Assembly: GCA_963995525.1 (NCBI GenBank)
Contig: OZ023207.1
Location: forward strand, 36,713,792-36,777,791
DNA length: 64,000 nucleotides
Origin: Escarpia spicata
Taxonomy: Eukaryota > Annelida > Polychaeta > Sabellida > Siboglinidae
Direction: 5' to 3'
The stretch's first letter is position 1. Each line of letters begins with the position of its first letter. Below are positions 11,280 through 22,679 of this stretch, one piece after another. Under the pieces are notes generated by a model. The model had not been told where the DNA came from and made no database searches. It was given only the letters and a program-made list of their open reading frames with translations. Made by a program: the position numbers and the translations under genes.

Positions 11280-12740
11280 TCTATGTCTACGTCCCTTGGG
11301 AGTGGGCGAACGTTCATCTTGCTATTTATAACATCCAGCACTTGCACTTACTGACTTGCATCCGCCTCAAAAAACACCCCACCGCAAGAACCTACAATCA
11401 ATTAATTTGCCAAAAACTCACGCTAACGCCCGCCTGTCGCTCGAAACACGCCAATCCAGCTCGGCAGCCATGTTATAGTATAATAAGTATACATATAAGA
11501 TTACAGTGTATGGTAACAACATACTTAATAGAAAACCGTCTATATAACAATTTTTTTATATATAGGCATCAAGTCAACACGCCTGCGACATGAAAACAAA
11601 CATGACATTATACACACATGGCATTACAGTCGAACATATGTGTTCATGTATTTGCATTCCATTGTCGACAAACATCGTGCTTAGGTGTTATCTGTCAGTG
11701 TCAACTGCACATTTAAATGATGCGCAGTCATTGTGATAACACAATTACGTTAAACTATATAATATTTTGCGCAAAAATGCACCCGTTGACTATATTTAAT
11801 AATTATTATTTTGTTATCTAGGTATTTCTGTTTCGCTTCTGATATGATATGTGAAACAAAGATACTCCTGAATGTATTCATTGTCTTCGAAGGCACGGTG
11901 ATTGTAATTATACGGGCCACGCAATCCTCACAACATGGATACACTACGACAAAGACACCGCATAAAAAATGCCTACAACAAGATAAACACTAACAAATCT
12001 GATAATGTAGCATACAACAAGAGAAAATCTCCGTGGGTGAATGTATCCGAGGCTACTATAGCATTATATGCACTTTTTGTTTCCCAAAATGACATCTTAG
12101 AAGCCAATTCGACATGACACAGTCGAAACGAATATAACGGAGATTTTGAAGTCCCGACGAGTGAAAGTAAAAGACATCCGGAATATATAAAAAATATTAC
12201 GGGATCGTTATTCAGATGTACGCACATTGTTTTTCTGTGAACATGAGGACGTCATTTCCCAATATTTGTCGAAGAATTACTACATTGATGCAATGTCGGA
12301 TTGCGCGCTCTGTCAAATGTTGCATCATGAAAATGCATCAGTCTACCCGAATTCACGGAAACGCCACATTCAATACCAATTGTGTTAGATTGAATAGCAT
12401 TCCAATCTAAAACTTCTAACATCATGACTGAGTCCGAATCAGCCTACACGACACAACTGCACACATATTCACGTCGTCGTGGCCGCATCGGTAAAGCCAG
12501 ACGATGATGTGGTCAAATACGATTTGAAGATGATCCCTAATCGATGTGGTATTAACTGCAGAAATATATCAGCCCAGGAAAAATACACATCGATACGACG
12601 AAGTATTCACCGTTGCACATTATTGGGGTTATGGGTTGTTTCATTCATTTTGTTGTTGAAAATATTCTCCGCATTGCGGCGCATCTGCTTGCCATTTCTT
12701 CTTCTTTATTCGAATATAAAGATGCGGCCGTGCATCAATA
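11280..12740. other. Mostly non-coding; possible decayed coding remnants
   Basis: Plus-strand frames between about 11930 and 12420 read like a protein interrupted by stops (for example a KSPWVNVSEATIALYALFVS stretch and a later CEHEDVISQYLSKNYYIDAM stretch). They lie on the same strand upstream of the GT61-like fragment and might be its N-terminal part. I could not align them to a family. Confidence 0.3.
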
Positions 12741-13214
12741 TTGAACGTACAGTTGCTTTCGCTGCGGCTCAGAGCGGGTCTCTCTCACCCGTCTCATCCG
12801 CGTGACACTATCATACTAATTCGCCCCTCGACCAAGCTTTGGTTCGACAACCAAAACGATGTCCTCGCCGTGGTCCAGAAACGTGCTGGACCAGTCGGCC
12901 TGAGGACTGTCGTATATGGTGACAATCCTATCCTCGGATTTAAAGAAACGCGAGAATTGTTCAGTCGCGCCTACATAGTAGTGGAGCCGTTTGGCGCAGA
13001 CGAAGCTAACCTCGTTTTCTTTCAATCTGGAACAACTGTCGTAGAGGGGTTATGTTATGACAGCATTGGACATCCGAATTTGTGTTACAAACACCCGATG
13101 AGCGTGCTTGGTCATCGTTGCTATGGCCTTCTTTCGAAGAAACAACGTGTGAAGTTCACAGTGAACGATTTTAAATATATGATTATTTATGCTGTACGCA
13201 AATTTACGCCGTGA
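12741..13214 (+). pseudogene. GT61-like glycosyltransferase, C-terminal part
   Basis: The frame carries the C-terminal half of a GT61 (EOGT/DUF563-like) glycosyltransferase: WFDNQNDVL, then RELFSRAYIVVEPFGADEANL, then FFQSGTTVVEGLCYD and YKHPMSVLGHRCYGLL. The family transfers sugars in the ER/Golgi. In the family the PHGA-type motif has a conserved His; here it reads PFGA, so a key residue is replaced. An overlapping frame upstream (12479-12805) has a hydrophobic stretch (LLGLWVVSFILLLKIFSAL) that could be the type II anchor of the same gene after a frameshift. Probably a broken copy. Confidence 0.6.
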
Positions 13215-14175
13215 CAAATGTTATAGTCCAGGACATTTATGGCTAAACTAATGTTGGATCAAAACAAGTTGCAACATCAACTATTTTGATAGTTTTGAAT
13301 TATATCTGAACTATATCCTAGCTAACATAATAAAAGTACACAACATTAACAATTGTTCGTGGGTCTTTTTTGTTGAGATATCGTCTTTTGGAATATTGAC
13401 GGGTATAAATCGAGCTGATTACCCGCCCTATAGAAACACAATTATATTCCATGCAAATAAGTCCACTGAGAGCGTCAGTAGACATACAGTAATGACAACT
13501 CATTTGTTAACCCATTAATATTGCTGGAACCTCACGAATACACAACCCAGCCTTACTGTTAATAACACTAATCTAGTGATACAACTATTATCACGATCCA
13601 TGGCATCAGTTGAAAGTGTTCTAATGTTCATTATTTCATGTGTGCATTCCTTGCTTTAGTATACCCTTTCAAACACAACGGGGTGCCCCCTTTTATAATA
13701 TAGTTCTGGAGGCACCGTTTCTCAGGCACATCACGTAGTAGTTGGTGGCACCTTTTCACACACATTAATACAATATTTTGGCGGTGCACATTAGAATAAA
13801 TTATATTCGTTGTATCTATTGGTTACGCTTCAAGGTCAACATATATAAGGTGTTCAATGGACCGCCACCGGCCGACATGTGTAACACATAAAGATCAACA
13901 GATAAATCACTTCCTGTTAGTGGTTGTTGGGGGAGCAATGTTTTCCCGTAGGCTTTTAATGCTAATTTATGCTAACTTTTATCAATGCATTCACAAATGT
14001 TTTTTGCAATACGAAAACCGATGTTACCATTTTTCTGTTGATCTGTAATGGTTAAATTAGTGTGTTTTGCATAAATCAGTCTACTAGTTAGAGAACGTGA
14101 TTGTTTCAAACATTCAAATATTTTGACACATATATGAATTATTTCTGGTCATGTTGAAACATTTTGCAGCGTTCT
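13215..14175. other. No gene recognised
   Basis: AT-rich, no supported gene. Contains short imperfect repeats of a GGTGGCACC/GGAGGCACC type near 13700-13760. Confidence 0.45.
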
Positions 14176-14179
14176 GTAT

Positions 14180-15480
14180 GTTTGGGTTGATTTTCTGGCA
14201 AAAGCAGGACACCACCCTGCAATGTCACGAATGCCTATTTTATCAAACAAACGCTCGTCAAGGTAATGCTGTGACGCTTTAACAACACTACGCTGTTTTG
14301 CTGCTATTACGACACCAATTAACTTGTTGAATTACCTTCCAGCATTTTGCTATTATGGCACATAGACATTACCACTCCCTCTAAGGTTGTGGGTGACTAC
14401 TTTGGTAATAGGTACACAACAACATGTATTATGTTACATTTCACCCTCTTGCAGAAAATAAATTTGTTTATACTACTATCAAACTCAGTTGCATTGCTGC
14501 TGGGCATTTGGATAAATTGTGTACGTCTTTATGGACGCATATGTTTTTGTAAGGACATAAATATGTACCATTGAATAAGATTGAGAGCGTATTTTTATTC
14601 TTAGAATATATGTATTAAGACACCAGTGGGAACCTTTAGCCAAATCAAACAATTTTCGGCTGTTGTGGCACTTTTCGATATATTACTCCTGGTGATATTG
14701 ACTAATTCCGCACCTTTCTTTAGGGAAAAAGCATTGTAGTTGTGGTCAAAACAGTATCCCACCCTGTAAAGAGCGTGTGCGGTTTTGTCCCCACAATATT
14801 TATTAATGCAGCAATGTGAAACTTTCATCAAATAAAACTACTGTGTTGCGATTGTGACATCAGCATATATTACTTTTGTTCATTTGGGGATGTTTTGGTA
14901 ATACTGTGTGTGTATATTGGTTTCATGACAAACACTGTACCCAACCCTCCAAAGTTTTGTATTCCAAAAATATATGTTAAGTCACCACTGTAACGGGTTA
15001 GCAAACCTTTCTGTTAGTGCTCGCATCAATTTTCCGACTAAAACAATATCCCACCTTGTAAAGTCGAGAGTGTCACATTTTCCCACAATACTCACTAAGA
15101 CATCATTATGAAGCTTTAGTAAAGTTATTTCAGCCATTTTGGACTGCTTATTGTGTGCAGGTGTTGATTTCCTGGCAAACACATACCTCCGCGTGTTTTC
15201 CCAAACATATACAATAAGATAAGTGCCAGGTTTGTCCCAAACATATACAATAAGATATGATTGCAAAATCTTAGTTTAATAAAATTGGTGTATTGCTACT
15301 GTTACACATAAAGGCATTGCTCGTGGTTATATGAAACTCAAATGCACCATAATGTGGGTGGAAGTTTTAGTGTCCTGGCCAAAACCGTCACCCACTCTGA
15401 AAAACCGTGAGTGTCTATTTTATCATCAACATACTCATTAAGACACCACTGCAAATAATTAGCCAAATTACCTCTACTTC
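14180..15480. repeat. Degenerate tandem repeat array
   Basis: The motif CACCCTGTAAAG/CACCTTGTAAAG/CACTCTGAAAAA recurs several times, each followed by a GTGTC..TTTT.TC segment, an AATA.T.ATTAAGACA segment and a TTTAGCCAAAT/TTAGTAAAGT segment. Units are diverged and of unequal length. A direct repeat of AACATATACAATAAGATA occurs at about 15207 and 15240. Confidence 0.55.
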
Positions 15481-15585
15481 AGTACGGGGTGGCAACAACA
15501 GTATGGGATAGCAACATAAGTAAGGGGTGGCAACATCCATATGGTGTGACAACATCAGTATGGCTAGGCAACATCAGTATAGGTT
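15480..15585. repeat. Short tandem repeat, unit about 21 bp
   Basis: About five diverged copies of AGTA.GGG.TGGCAACA, immediately following the larger degenerate array. Confidence 0.7.
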
Positions 15586-15629
15586 TAATTTTTATATCGA
15601 AGTCAGACACTTAACAATGATGCTACTTC

Positions 15630-16088
15630 TCAGAGCATATCAGACTTTCCATAGAATATATATCGAAATATCTCGCCCACTGTCTTGTTGAGACGCTTTA
15701 TCGACTCCGGGTCGTAGTCAACGTTGTGAAATCGATACCAGAGGTGCATGGCGTAGTTTCGTGCTTTCCAGTCGTAGAACACTCCATCTATGTATAGCTT
15801 CCTCCGTTCAAAATATTGTCATGTCGGTTTGTGGATCGTGTCTTTTTCAATACGCACGAGTCCCAGGTGACTCTTGGCAATAATACCAGGCATTTTGACG
15901 GAATGATAATTCCACTGTTTATACTGGAAAGAGTGATAACTGTCATACCACAATTGAAGAAAAGTCGCATTAGCTACTGACATGAAGAAACCGTTGCACA
16001 ACAAATTCGGAAGTTCCTCTCCCATCGTAATCTGGTAGCAGTAAAGCATATCGAGCGGCCGCAATACGACGATATCGAGAGTACTCAA
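15630..16088 (-). pseudogene. GT32-like glycosyltransferase C-terminal remnant
   Basis: Minus-strand segments in two frames match the C-terminal half of DXD-type (GT32/alpha-1,4-GT-like) glycosyltransferases: NGFFMSVANATFLQLWYDSY, then YKQWNYHSVKMPGIIAK, and after a frameshift near 15810-15825 a DWKARNYAMHLWYRFHN segment running to a stop at 15630. The family's HLW motif near the C-terminus is retained. The N-terminal DXD half is absent because LINE sequence begins directly upstream. A Golgi enzyme is the likely origin; this copy is broken. Confidence 0.55.
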
Positions 16089-16094
16089 TACGAG

Positions 16095-16458
16095 TGCGCT
16101 TCACGTTCAACCTGTTACTGCTCGTAGAGCGCAGTGCTCTTGCCGGTTGATATGGGTGCAGGTGTTCACACAGGTACACGGGCGCGTCGTTGTGTATGGC
16201 TTTGTACGTGAGTACCAGTATCTTGTAATCCACTCTGCGCGTAACAGGCAGCCAATGAAGATCGAGTAACAGGGGCGTGGCGCTGTTTCTACGTGGACGA
16301 CGCAGGATCAGTCTGGCAGCCAAGTTGTGTATTCGTTGCAGACGCGCGATGTGAACTGCAGACGTGCCGTACAAGAGTGCGTTGCAGTAGTAAATCCGCG
16401 ATTCATCCAAACAGTCCTCCGTTTGCTGAACCGCAGCCGTTAATGCGGAAACATTCAA
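16095..16458 (-). pseudogene. LINE RT C-terminal fragment
   Basis: Minus-strand frame with the typical tail of a CR1/Jockey-like RT: CNALLYGTSAVHIARLQRI, NLAARLILRRPR, then LLDLHWLPVTRRVDYKILVL. The tail runs directly into the glycosyltransferase remnant below about 16095, so an old LINE 3' end and a gene fragment are abutted on the same strand. Confidence 0.8.
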
Positions 16459-16579
16459 GTCGAAATGTAAGTAGATATGTAAGTCGTCAGCATAGTGGTG
16501 GAAGAATAGTCCATGGGTTCGAATAATGCCATCGATAATTCTTGGAAATATATAATGACCAGCTAGATATATAATTGAA

Positions 16580-19285
16580 AATTACTGTTTATCTACAAAC
16601 GAATTTGCATCTAATTTAGTTGATTTACAAAAATATAAAAGGGAAATATTAATTGCAGGAGATTACAATATTGACTTGCTTAAGATTAACGAAAAACCCA
16701 TAATATGTGAATATTTCGATACAGTCGTTTCGACTGGTTTCTTCCCTAAAATTACTGTGCCAACACGACTTTCAGAATATCATGGAACACTCACTGATAA
16801 TTATTGTTATGCAATATTATCAACAAGATTTTTCAAATCCTCAGCTGGTATTTTAGTGAGCACTATTTTGATCACTTTCCGTACTTTCTAAGTATGGACT
16901 ATGTCGAAACCTCTAATGCGATACCAGGGTTTATCCGAATAAAAAACTAAATCCTGACTCACTCAATAAATTTAAAACTGAATTAAATAACTCAAATCTT
17001 TATGATAAACTTAACACAGATACTCATGCGGGTCCGAATGAAAACTACAATATCCTCGATGAAATTTTTACTGCAGTTATGGATAAATGTATACATATTA
17101 TAGTAATTAAATTTAACATATATAAACATAAGAAAACTCCTTGGATTACCAAAAGCATTATTATGTCGATTAAATTTAGAAACAAATTGTATTTGAGAAT
17201 GAAACAGACTCACGTAAATAAATAGCGTTACCATAAACTTAAAACTGACTTACACACTTATATTAACATTCTTAAAAGTAATATTAGATTAGCTAAGCAA
17301 ATACATTACCAATCCAGTTTTTAAAAGCATAAGCATGATGTTAAAAGACGTGGTGTTAAATTAATGAAATTATTCAGAAATGTCAAAAGAAAGAACAATT
17401 TCCAGATTTGTTCAAAGTCTATGGGGAAATGATTACCGACAAATGCATTATTGCAAACAGATTTAACACGTTTTTTTACTAATGCTGGTCCTATTCTAGC
17501 CTAAAAAACAACTACTAGTGGAGGTAAATCATCCAAATATTACCTGAATAACCCGATATTTCACACCTTCAGTTTTAACCCAATTAACATGGAAACTACT
17601 ATTAATATAATTGATCGTTTACCTCCAAAATCAAGTTGTGGAAACGACGGTATTTTAACACCATTACTAAAAAATTTCCTAAAAAGGATATCAGCAATGC
17701 AGTCACTCTAATTATTAATCATTCAATAATAAATGGCATATTTCCAGACAAATTAAAAATTGCAAAACTCATACCCCTTTTTAAAAAAGGTGGTGTTTCT
17801 GACTTTAACAATTATAGTCCTATTTCTATCCTGCCAGTGATTTCAATTTTTTTTTTAAGGGTTATGTTTGATCAAATCCACAATTATTTCCATTCTAATA
17901 TGCTACACTACAATAGCCAATATGGGTTTAGAAAGAAACATTCTACTGAGCTTGCTACACTTGAAATCATAGACATAATTACACAGTTGATAAATCGGTT
18001 ACTCCAATAAATATATATCTTGATTGATCAAAACCATTTGATATAATTGATCACAATATATTGATACAGAAGTTAAAATACTATGGATTAAATGACAGGG
18101 CTCTGGACCTTTGTACGAGTTATTTTACCAAATCGTAAGCAGTACGTAGAAATTGAAAATGTTAAGTATAAGGAAATAGTCATCAACACTGGTGTTCCTC
18201 ACAAGTTAAGTTCAATTTAGGGCCACTCTTATTTATTAGATATATAAATGACACTTTCTAGTGACCTTTTCAAATTCGTAACGTATACTGAAGACACCAC
18301 CCTTACTAGTACAATAAACACATTAAACGATTCAGAAAGCCAACAAACTGTCACTAAATGCCAAAAATACTATATTCATGATTTTTCATATGCCTAAAAA
18401 AAGTAGAATATTCTGTATTACAAATAGATGGGGCATACATTGAAGGTGTAAATGGTTTAAATTTGTTAGGCATCACAATAAATAACGATTTAAACTGACA
18501 GAGTCATACAAACAAAATAGCAAATCACATATATAAAACAATAGGCATACTAAATATACTTAAACACTTTTTACCACCTAATATATTATATATTATGTAC
18601 AATGCTCTTATTCTCCCTCATATTAATTATGGCATACTTTTATGGGGTCATCAGGCACATCGAAATTTCCAATTACAGATAAAAGCAATACGAATAATAT
18701 CCTTAAGTAAATGCTCACACAAGTCCTACTTTAAAAAGACTTCAGTTGCTAAAGTTGGATGACATTTATAAAATCCAATTATTACAATTTTACTATAAAT
18801 TAATTAACAATCGTTTATCCTACTACTTCAATATTTTTTCCAAGCACACACATTTATGATATTCATCAGCACTGCACACGTGAAAGAAATCATCTGTATA
18901 TATCCAGATTAAAACATGAATTTGCGAGAAAAAAAATGCATTAGACACAACATAGTAGAGACAGTTAACAATACACCAAGGATTATCATTAATAATAATA
19001 AAAATAAATCACTTCGAACACCCCAATATCCTCAGACAATCCGAGCTCAGTGGCACAAAATTAATAAAATTGATACCCACAGTCTATGATTTTTGAACAT
19101 ACACAAAAAACGTTTTTATTTTAAATTATGAATCCACTTGTCATATAGATAATTGCTTTATTTGTAATTCGTAATACATATTAAAATGTATACCTAATAT
19201 CCATATGTACGTCAATGTGTACACGAGTACATATAATCAGTCCTTGTATTATGTATGCATGTTGACACATTGAGTAATTATCACA
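16580..19285 (+). mobile_element. Decayed LINE, family B copy 1
   Basis: The 5' part keeps an endonuclease stretch with LIAGDYNIDLLK (16640-16690). The RT part (17636-18010) has FPDKLKIAKLIPLFKKGG, then NNYSPISILPV, then QYGFRKKHSTELA. The rest continues through the degraded YADD region (about 18280) and a CLS.QSY thumb-like region. Stops and frameshifts are frequent. The 3' end (about 19209-19280) is shared almost word for word with the copy at 61.4-63.6 kb. No poly-A or simple repeat tail is obvious. Confidence 0.8.
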
Positions 19286-19905
19286 ATCTCTTCGTCTCCA
19301 GTTTGTTTAGCCACGTCTCGGTGATGGCCAAAACATCACAATCATGTTGGATAATTTCCTCATTTATAGTCAGCGTCTTATTTTTCACAGATCTTGATTA
19401 ATGCGATGTTGGTGTAACGATTCTTAAAATCCTTGTCATCAGTTTGACAAGTCGACAGTTACATTTGTGTAATGTTTGTGTTTTTGACACCGCGTTGGTG
19501 ATAATTCTATGGCTGCGCCTGTGTGGCTGCGTCTTATAAGTGCTCCATGAGATTTTGATTTTGTAGGAGTTATAACTGTCTAACACTGCTACTATTTGAC
19601 AGAGGAAATTGCAAGCACATTTGGATTGCTGTTCAACGGACGATTTTATACATATGCAGCATAGCTGTGAGTTTTAAATGTTTTTATGAACTGTCATTTT
19701 ACTTGATATGCTGTGCCAGTGATTACTCGTGCGTGACAACAATCAGGGACATTACTAACGAGCCTGCAGAACCAGTGTGCAGCTTTGCCGTCACGCTTCA
19801 GTGATTGCTACCCATTATGACCACGCCTGACCAAGCCTGCTACACATACACAGCTTGTCAGCTGCATCAACTGGCTGAAGGGGCACGTTCCAATTCTTCA
19901 CGCTT
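19286..19905. other. No complete gene
   Basis: Intergenic. The frame at 19805-20047 contains WNILRELGIASRRPTKRGCR, which resembles the short Arg/Gly-rich segment seen at the 5' end of some LINE ORFs, but it is too short to assign. Confidence 0.35.
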
Positions 19906-19907
19906 GA

Positions 19908-20381
19908 ATGCCAGTGCTTGGAACATTTTACGTGAACTTGGCATTGCGTCAAGACGACCAACGAAACGTGGATGCCGAGGTGGAAGTAATCAACTACCTA
20001 TCTCATCTGACTATGCATGCTCGGAAGGGTCCCAGGGTGTGGCTTGAGTATGACTACCGTTTCCGTGTCAGGAGGGAGAGGACAGGGGCCCCCTGGAATG
20101 TTTTCAGCTATCCTATCTACTCCAGTGTTAAGGCTAGCTGTAAAGCTGAAGAAAACTCAACAGTAACATCCCAGCCCTTTCGTGACTATGCTACCATAAA
20201 CGACCGTGCCCGCCCCACCCGTTTCTGCCACTACTTCAACAGGGGAGAGTGCAAAAAGCGTGAATGTCAGTACTCGCATGCATGCTCTTTCTGCAGAAAA
20301 GAAGGACACAGCCGGGTGGTCTGCAGGGCACGGACTGCTAGCAACAAGACCCAGTACACTAACACCCCTAAAACAGCTTGA
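19908..20381 (+). CDS. DIRS gag-like zinc-finger protein (partial)
   Basis: The 157-codon frame ends with a compact Cys/His region: CHYFNRGECKKRECQYSHAC followed by CRKEGHSRVVC. This is the CCCH-plus-CCHC arrangement typical of DIRS gag proteins, which bind the element RNA. Upstream it has a WLEYDYRFRVRRE helix and a PWNVFSYPIYSS segment, also typical. The N-terminal half of a normal gag is absent. It overlaps the RT frame downstream. Confidence 0.65.
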   Translation: MPVLGTFYVNLALRQDDQRNVDAEVEVINYLSHLTMHARKGPRVWLEYDYRFRVRRERTGAPWNVFSYPIYSSVKASCKAEENSTVTSQPFRDYATINDRARPTRFCHYFNRGECKKRECQYSHACSFCRKEGHSRVVCRARTASNKTQYTNTPKTA

Positions 20382-20439
20382 ATCATTCACAGGAACAGAC
20401 AGCAATGCAGAAATCCAGGCACCATCGACAACAACAACG

Positions 20440-20910
20440 AAGCATATGTTACCAACGCCGGTAAAACCTAACATGATATACTCTCCTTTAGGTTTAATTC
20501 CTAAGAAAGCGCAGGGTGAATTTCGGCTTATACATGACCTTAGTTTCCCAAAGTCCAACTCCGTTAACTCTCACATATCTCCCGAATTCACAGCGGTCAC
20601 TTTCCAAATGTTAGATCATTGTATTGAACAGCTTCTGTTGTTGGGTAAAGGAGCCTATATCGCTAAGGCTGACCTGCAAGATGCATTTCGGTTAATACCT
20701 GTTTCCCCCCTTGATTATAGGTTGCTTCTCTTCAAATTTCTGGGACAAAGGTATGTTGACATGTGTCTTCCCATGGGGTGCAGTAATTCATGTCAAACGT
20801 TCGAGCTCCTGTCTGATGCATTGCAATGGATTTGTCAGAATAAATTTCATGTCAGCAATATGAGTCACATACTCGACGATTTTGTTTTTTTCGGAAAAAC
20901 ACTCCATTAA
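20440..20910 (+). CDS. DIRS reverse transcriptase (partial)
   Basis: The frame carries YSPLGLIPKKAQGEFRLIHD, then IAKADLQDAFRLIPV (first catalytic Asp), then CLPMGCSNSCQTFE and MSHILDDFVFFG, where LDD is the second Asp pair of the palm. It stops at 20908-20910 before the thumb. The RNase H frame opens at 20950. The upstream part of the same open frame (20206 on) overlaps gag and probably is not RT. Confidence 0.8.
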   Translation, partial: KHMLPTPVKPNMIYSPLGLIPKKAQGEFRLIHDLSFPKSNSVNSHISPEFTAVTFQMLDHCIEQLLLLGKGAYIAKADLQDAFRLIPVSPLDYRLLLFKFLGQRYVDMCLPMGCSNSCQTFELLSDALQWICQNKFHVSNMSHILDDFVFFGKTLH

Positions 20911-20949
20911 TGTCATACTAGTCTTTCTCGGTGTTTTGAGCTTAATGAT

Positions 20950-21798
20950 ATGGTTAACTTACCAATAAAGCAGGCTAAAACGGTGTTACCTTCCACGATA
21001 GTCACACTTCATGGTATTGAGGTTAACAATATGAATCAAACCCTTGCTTTGCCTGTAGATAAGGTGGAATCACTACGCCAAAAGTTGCAAAGCATGGCCA
21101 GGAGAAAGAAAGCCACCCTTAGAGAGGTACAATCTTTATCCGGCTCTCTCTCTTTCGCCTGCAGGGCCATCGCACCCGGCCGTTGTTTTCTACGAAGAAT
21201 AGTCGACCTAACCAGGGGAAAGACAAGAGCCAACCATCGCATCCGCCTAACTGTTGAGGCTCGAAAGGACATATCAGCTTGGCTGGAATTTCTGCACATC
21301 TTTAATGGCACTTTATCTTTTCTACCAAACAGATGGACATCATCAGATGTATTGCAGCTCACAACGGGTGCAAGCGGCTTTGCATATGGAGCGGTAGTGG
21401 GGGATCAGTGGTTACAGGGACAGTTTCCTCCATCCTGGGGCTCCATGCACATTGCTGTGAAAGAACTCCTGCCAATCTTACTGGCCGTCAGGAGCTGGGG
21501 GCCAAAATGGGCTAATCAACGGGTCATGTTCCTTTCAAACAACACAGCAGTGGTGGAAGTGATTAACAGGCAAACTGCCAAGGACACACAGCTGATGTGT
21601 TTGCTCCGAAAATGGATTGTTGCATGTCTGTCGTATAACATATGTTTTCGTGCTAAGCACATCCCAGGAAAGATCAATGTTGTTGCCGATCTTATCTCAC
21701 GGTTACAGGTAGAACGTGCACGCAGCGTTCAACCCAGCCTACACAACCACCCAAAACTAGTTCCCACTCACTGGCTTCCCTGGTACACAACGCAGTGA
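20950..21798 (+). CDS. DIRS RNase H domain
   Basis: The frame begins with the RT thumb/connection (HGIEVNNMNQTLALPVDKVE) and continues into RNase H: LTTGASGFAYGAVVGDQW, IAVKELLPILLAV, FLSNNTAVVEVIN and KINVVADLISR. In active relatives the first motif is TDAS and the third is SDNT. Here both Asp positions read Gly (TGAS) and Asn (SNNT), whereas the Glu and the last Asp are kept. The enzyme that degrades the RNA strand would therefore be expected to be inactive in this copy. Confidence 0.75.
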   Translation: MVNLPIKQAKTVLPSTIVTLHGIEVNNMNQTLALPVDKVESLRQKLQSMARRKKATLREVQSLSGSLSFACRAIAPGRCFLRRIVDLTRGKTRANHRIRLTVEARKDISAWLEFLHIFNGTLSFLPNRWTSSDVLQLTTGASGFAYGAVVGDQWLQGQFPPSWGSMHIAVKELLPILLAVRSWGPKWANQRVMFLSNNTAVVEVINRQTAKDTQLMCLLRKWIVACLSYNICFRAKHIPGKINVVADLISRLQVERARSVQPSLHNHPKLVPTHWLPWYTTQ

Positions 21799-22679
21799 GC
21801 ACCATGGACGCGGCCTTCGCACCAAGCAGTGCCAGACGTTACGAGAGTAACTGGAAAAGGTTTGTAACCTTTGTACATACATTATATAGGAAAAGGAAGT
21901 ACCTGCCTGCCTCCTCAAACACAGTAATTGCCTTTGTTCAGTATCTCAAAGATGAGGGCAAGGCACCCAGTACTATTAGAACTTTCATATCGGCTATCTC
22001 GGAACGCCACAAAGGCTGTCGCTACCCCGACCCAACAAACGACTATTTAGTTGTGAAAATTGTAAAAGGCGTAGCACATGCCTGCCCTAATGTTGACCAA
22101 CGCCAGCCTGTCAGCTCACGTGACCTGTCCCTCATCATTAAGTCAGTTCCATTGTCTAAGTGTTAATCTTACTCAGTGGTCTTGCTCCGCGCTATGTTCA
22201 GCCTCATGTTCTTCGGTTTTCTTAGGATAAGTGAGGTGACGGCTAGCCCGCATAATCTGTCTGTGACACAGTGTCGAATAAAACCTGCCAAATTACGCCT
22301 GGTCTTCCATACGTACAAACACAGTGCAGGCCGTCCTTTCAGCCTGGATGTCTTCCCCACGGAAAAGACAGCTTGTCCGTACCGGAGGATGGTGGAATAT
22401 ATCAAGCTCATGGGAAATGATCAAGGTCCCCTTTTTCGCAGTGCCAATAAATTGCCTGTGCAGAAGACTGCTTTTGCCAAATACCTTAAGGAAGTGCTAA
22501 ATAACACAGAGTTAGCAGGCAAGAACATTTCATTACACTCATTCAGGATAGGGGCAGCGACATGGGCAGCAAAGGCGGGCTTCTCATCGGAACAAATCAA
22601 AGCTAAGGGTCGCTGGCATTCAAACTCATATCAGAAATACATTAGAGTGGAATCAATATCTAGCAAACCGTCCACGTAA
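21795..22679 (+). pseudogene. Tyrosine recombinase, interrupted by one stop
   Basis: The N-terminal SAM-like core-binding domain is seen in SSARRYESNWKRFVTF and GKAPSTIRTFISAISERHK. The catalytic domain has FLRISEVTAS (first Arg), SLHSFRIGAAT (His-x-x-Arg) and GRWHSNSYQKYIR (His/Trp and the nucleophile Tyr). A single in-frame TAA at 22164-22166 splits the two halves; the frame resumes immediately. All catalytic residues are present. The ATG overlaps the end of the RNase H frame. Confidence 0.85.
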
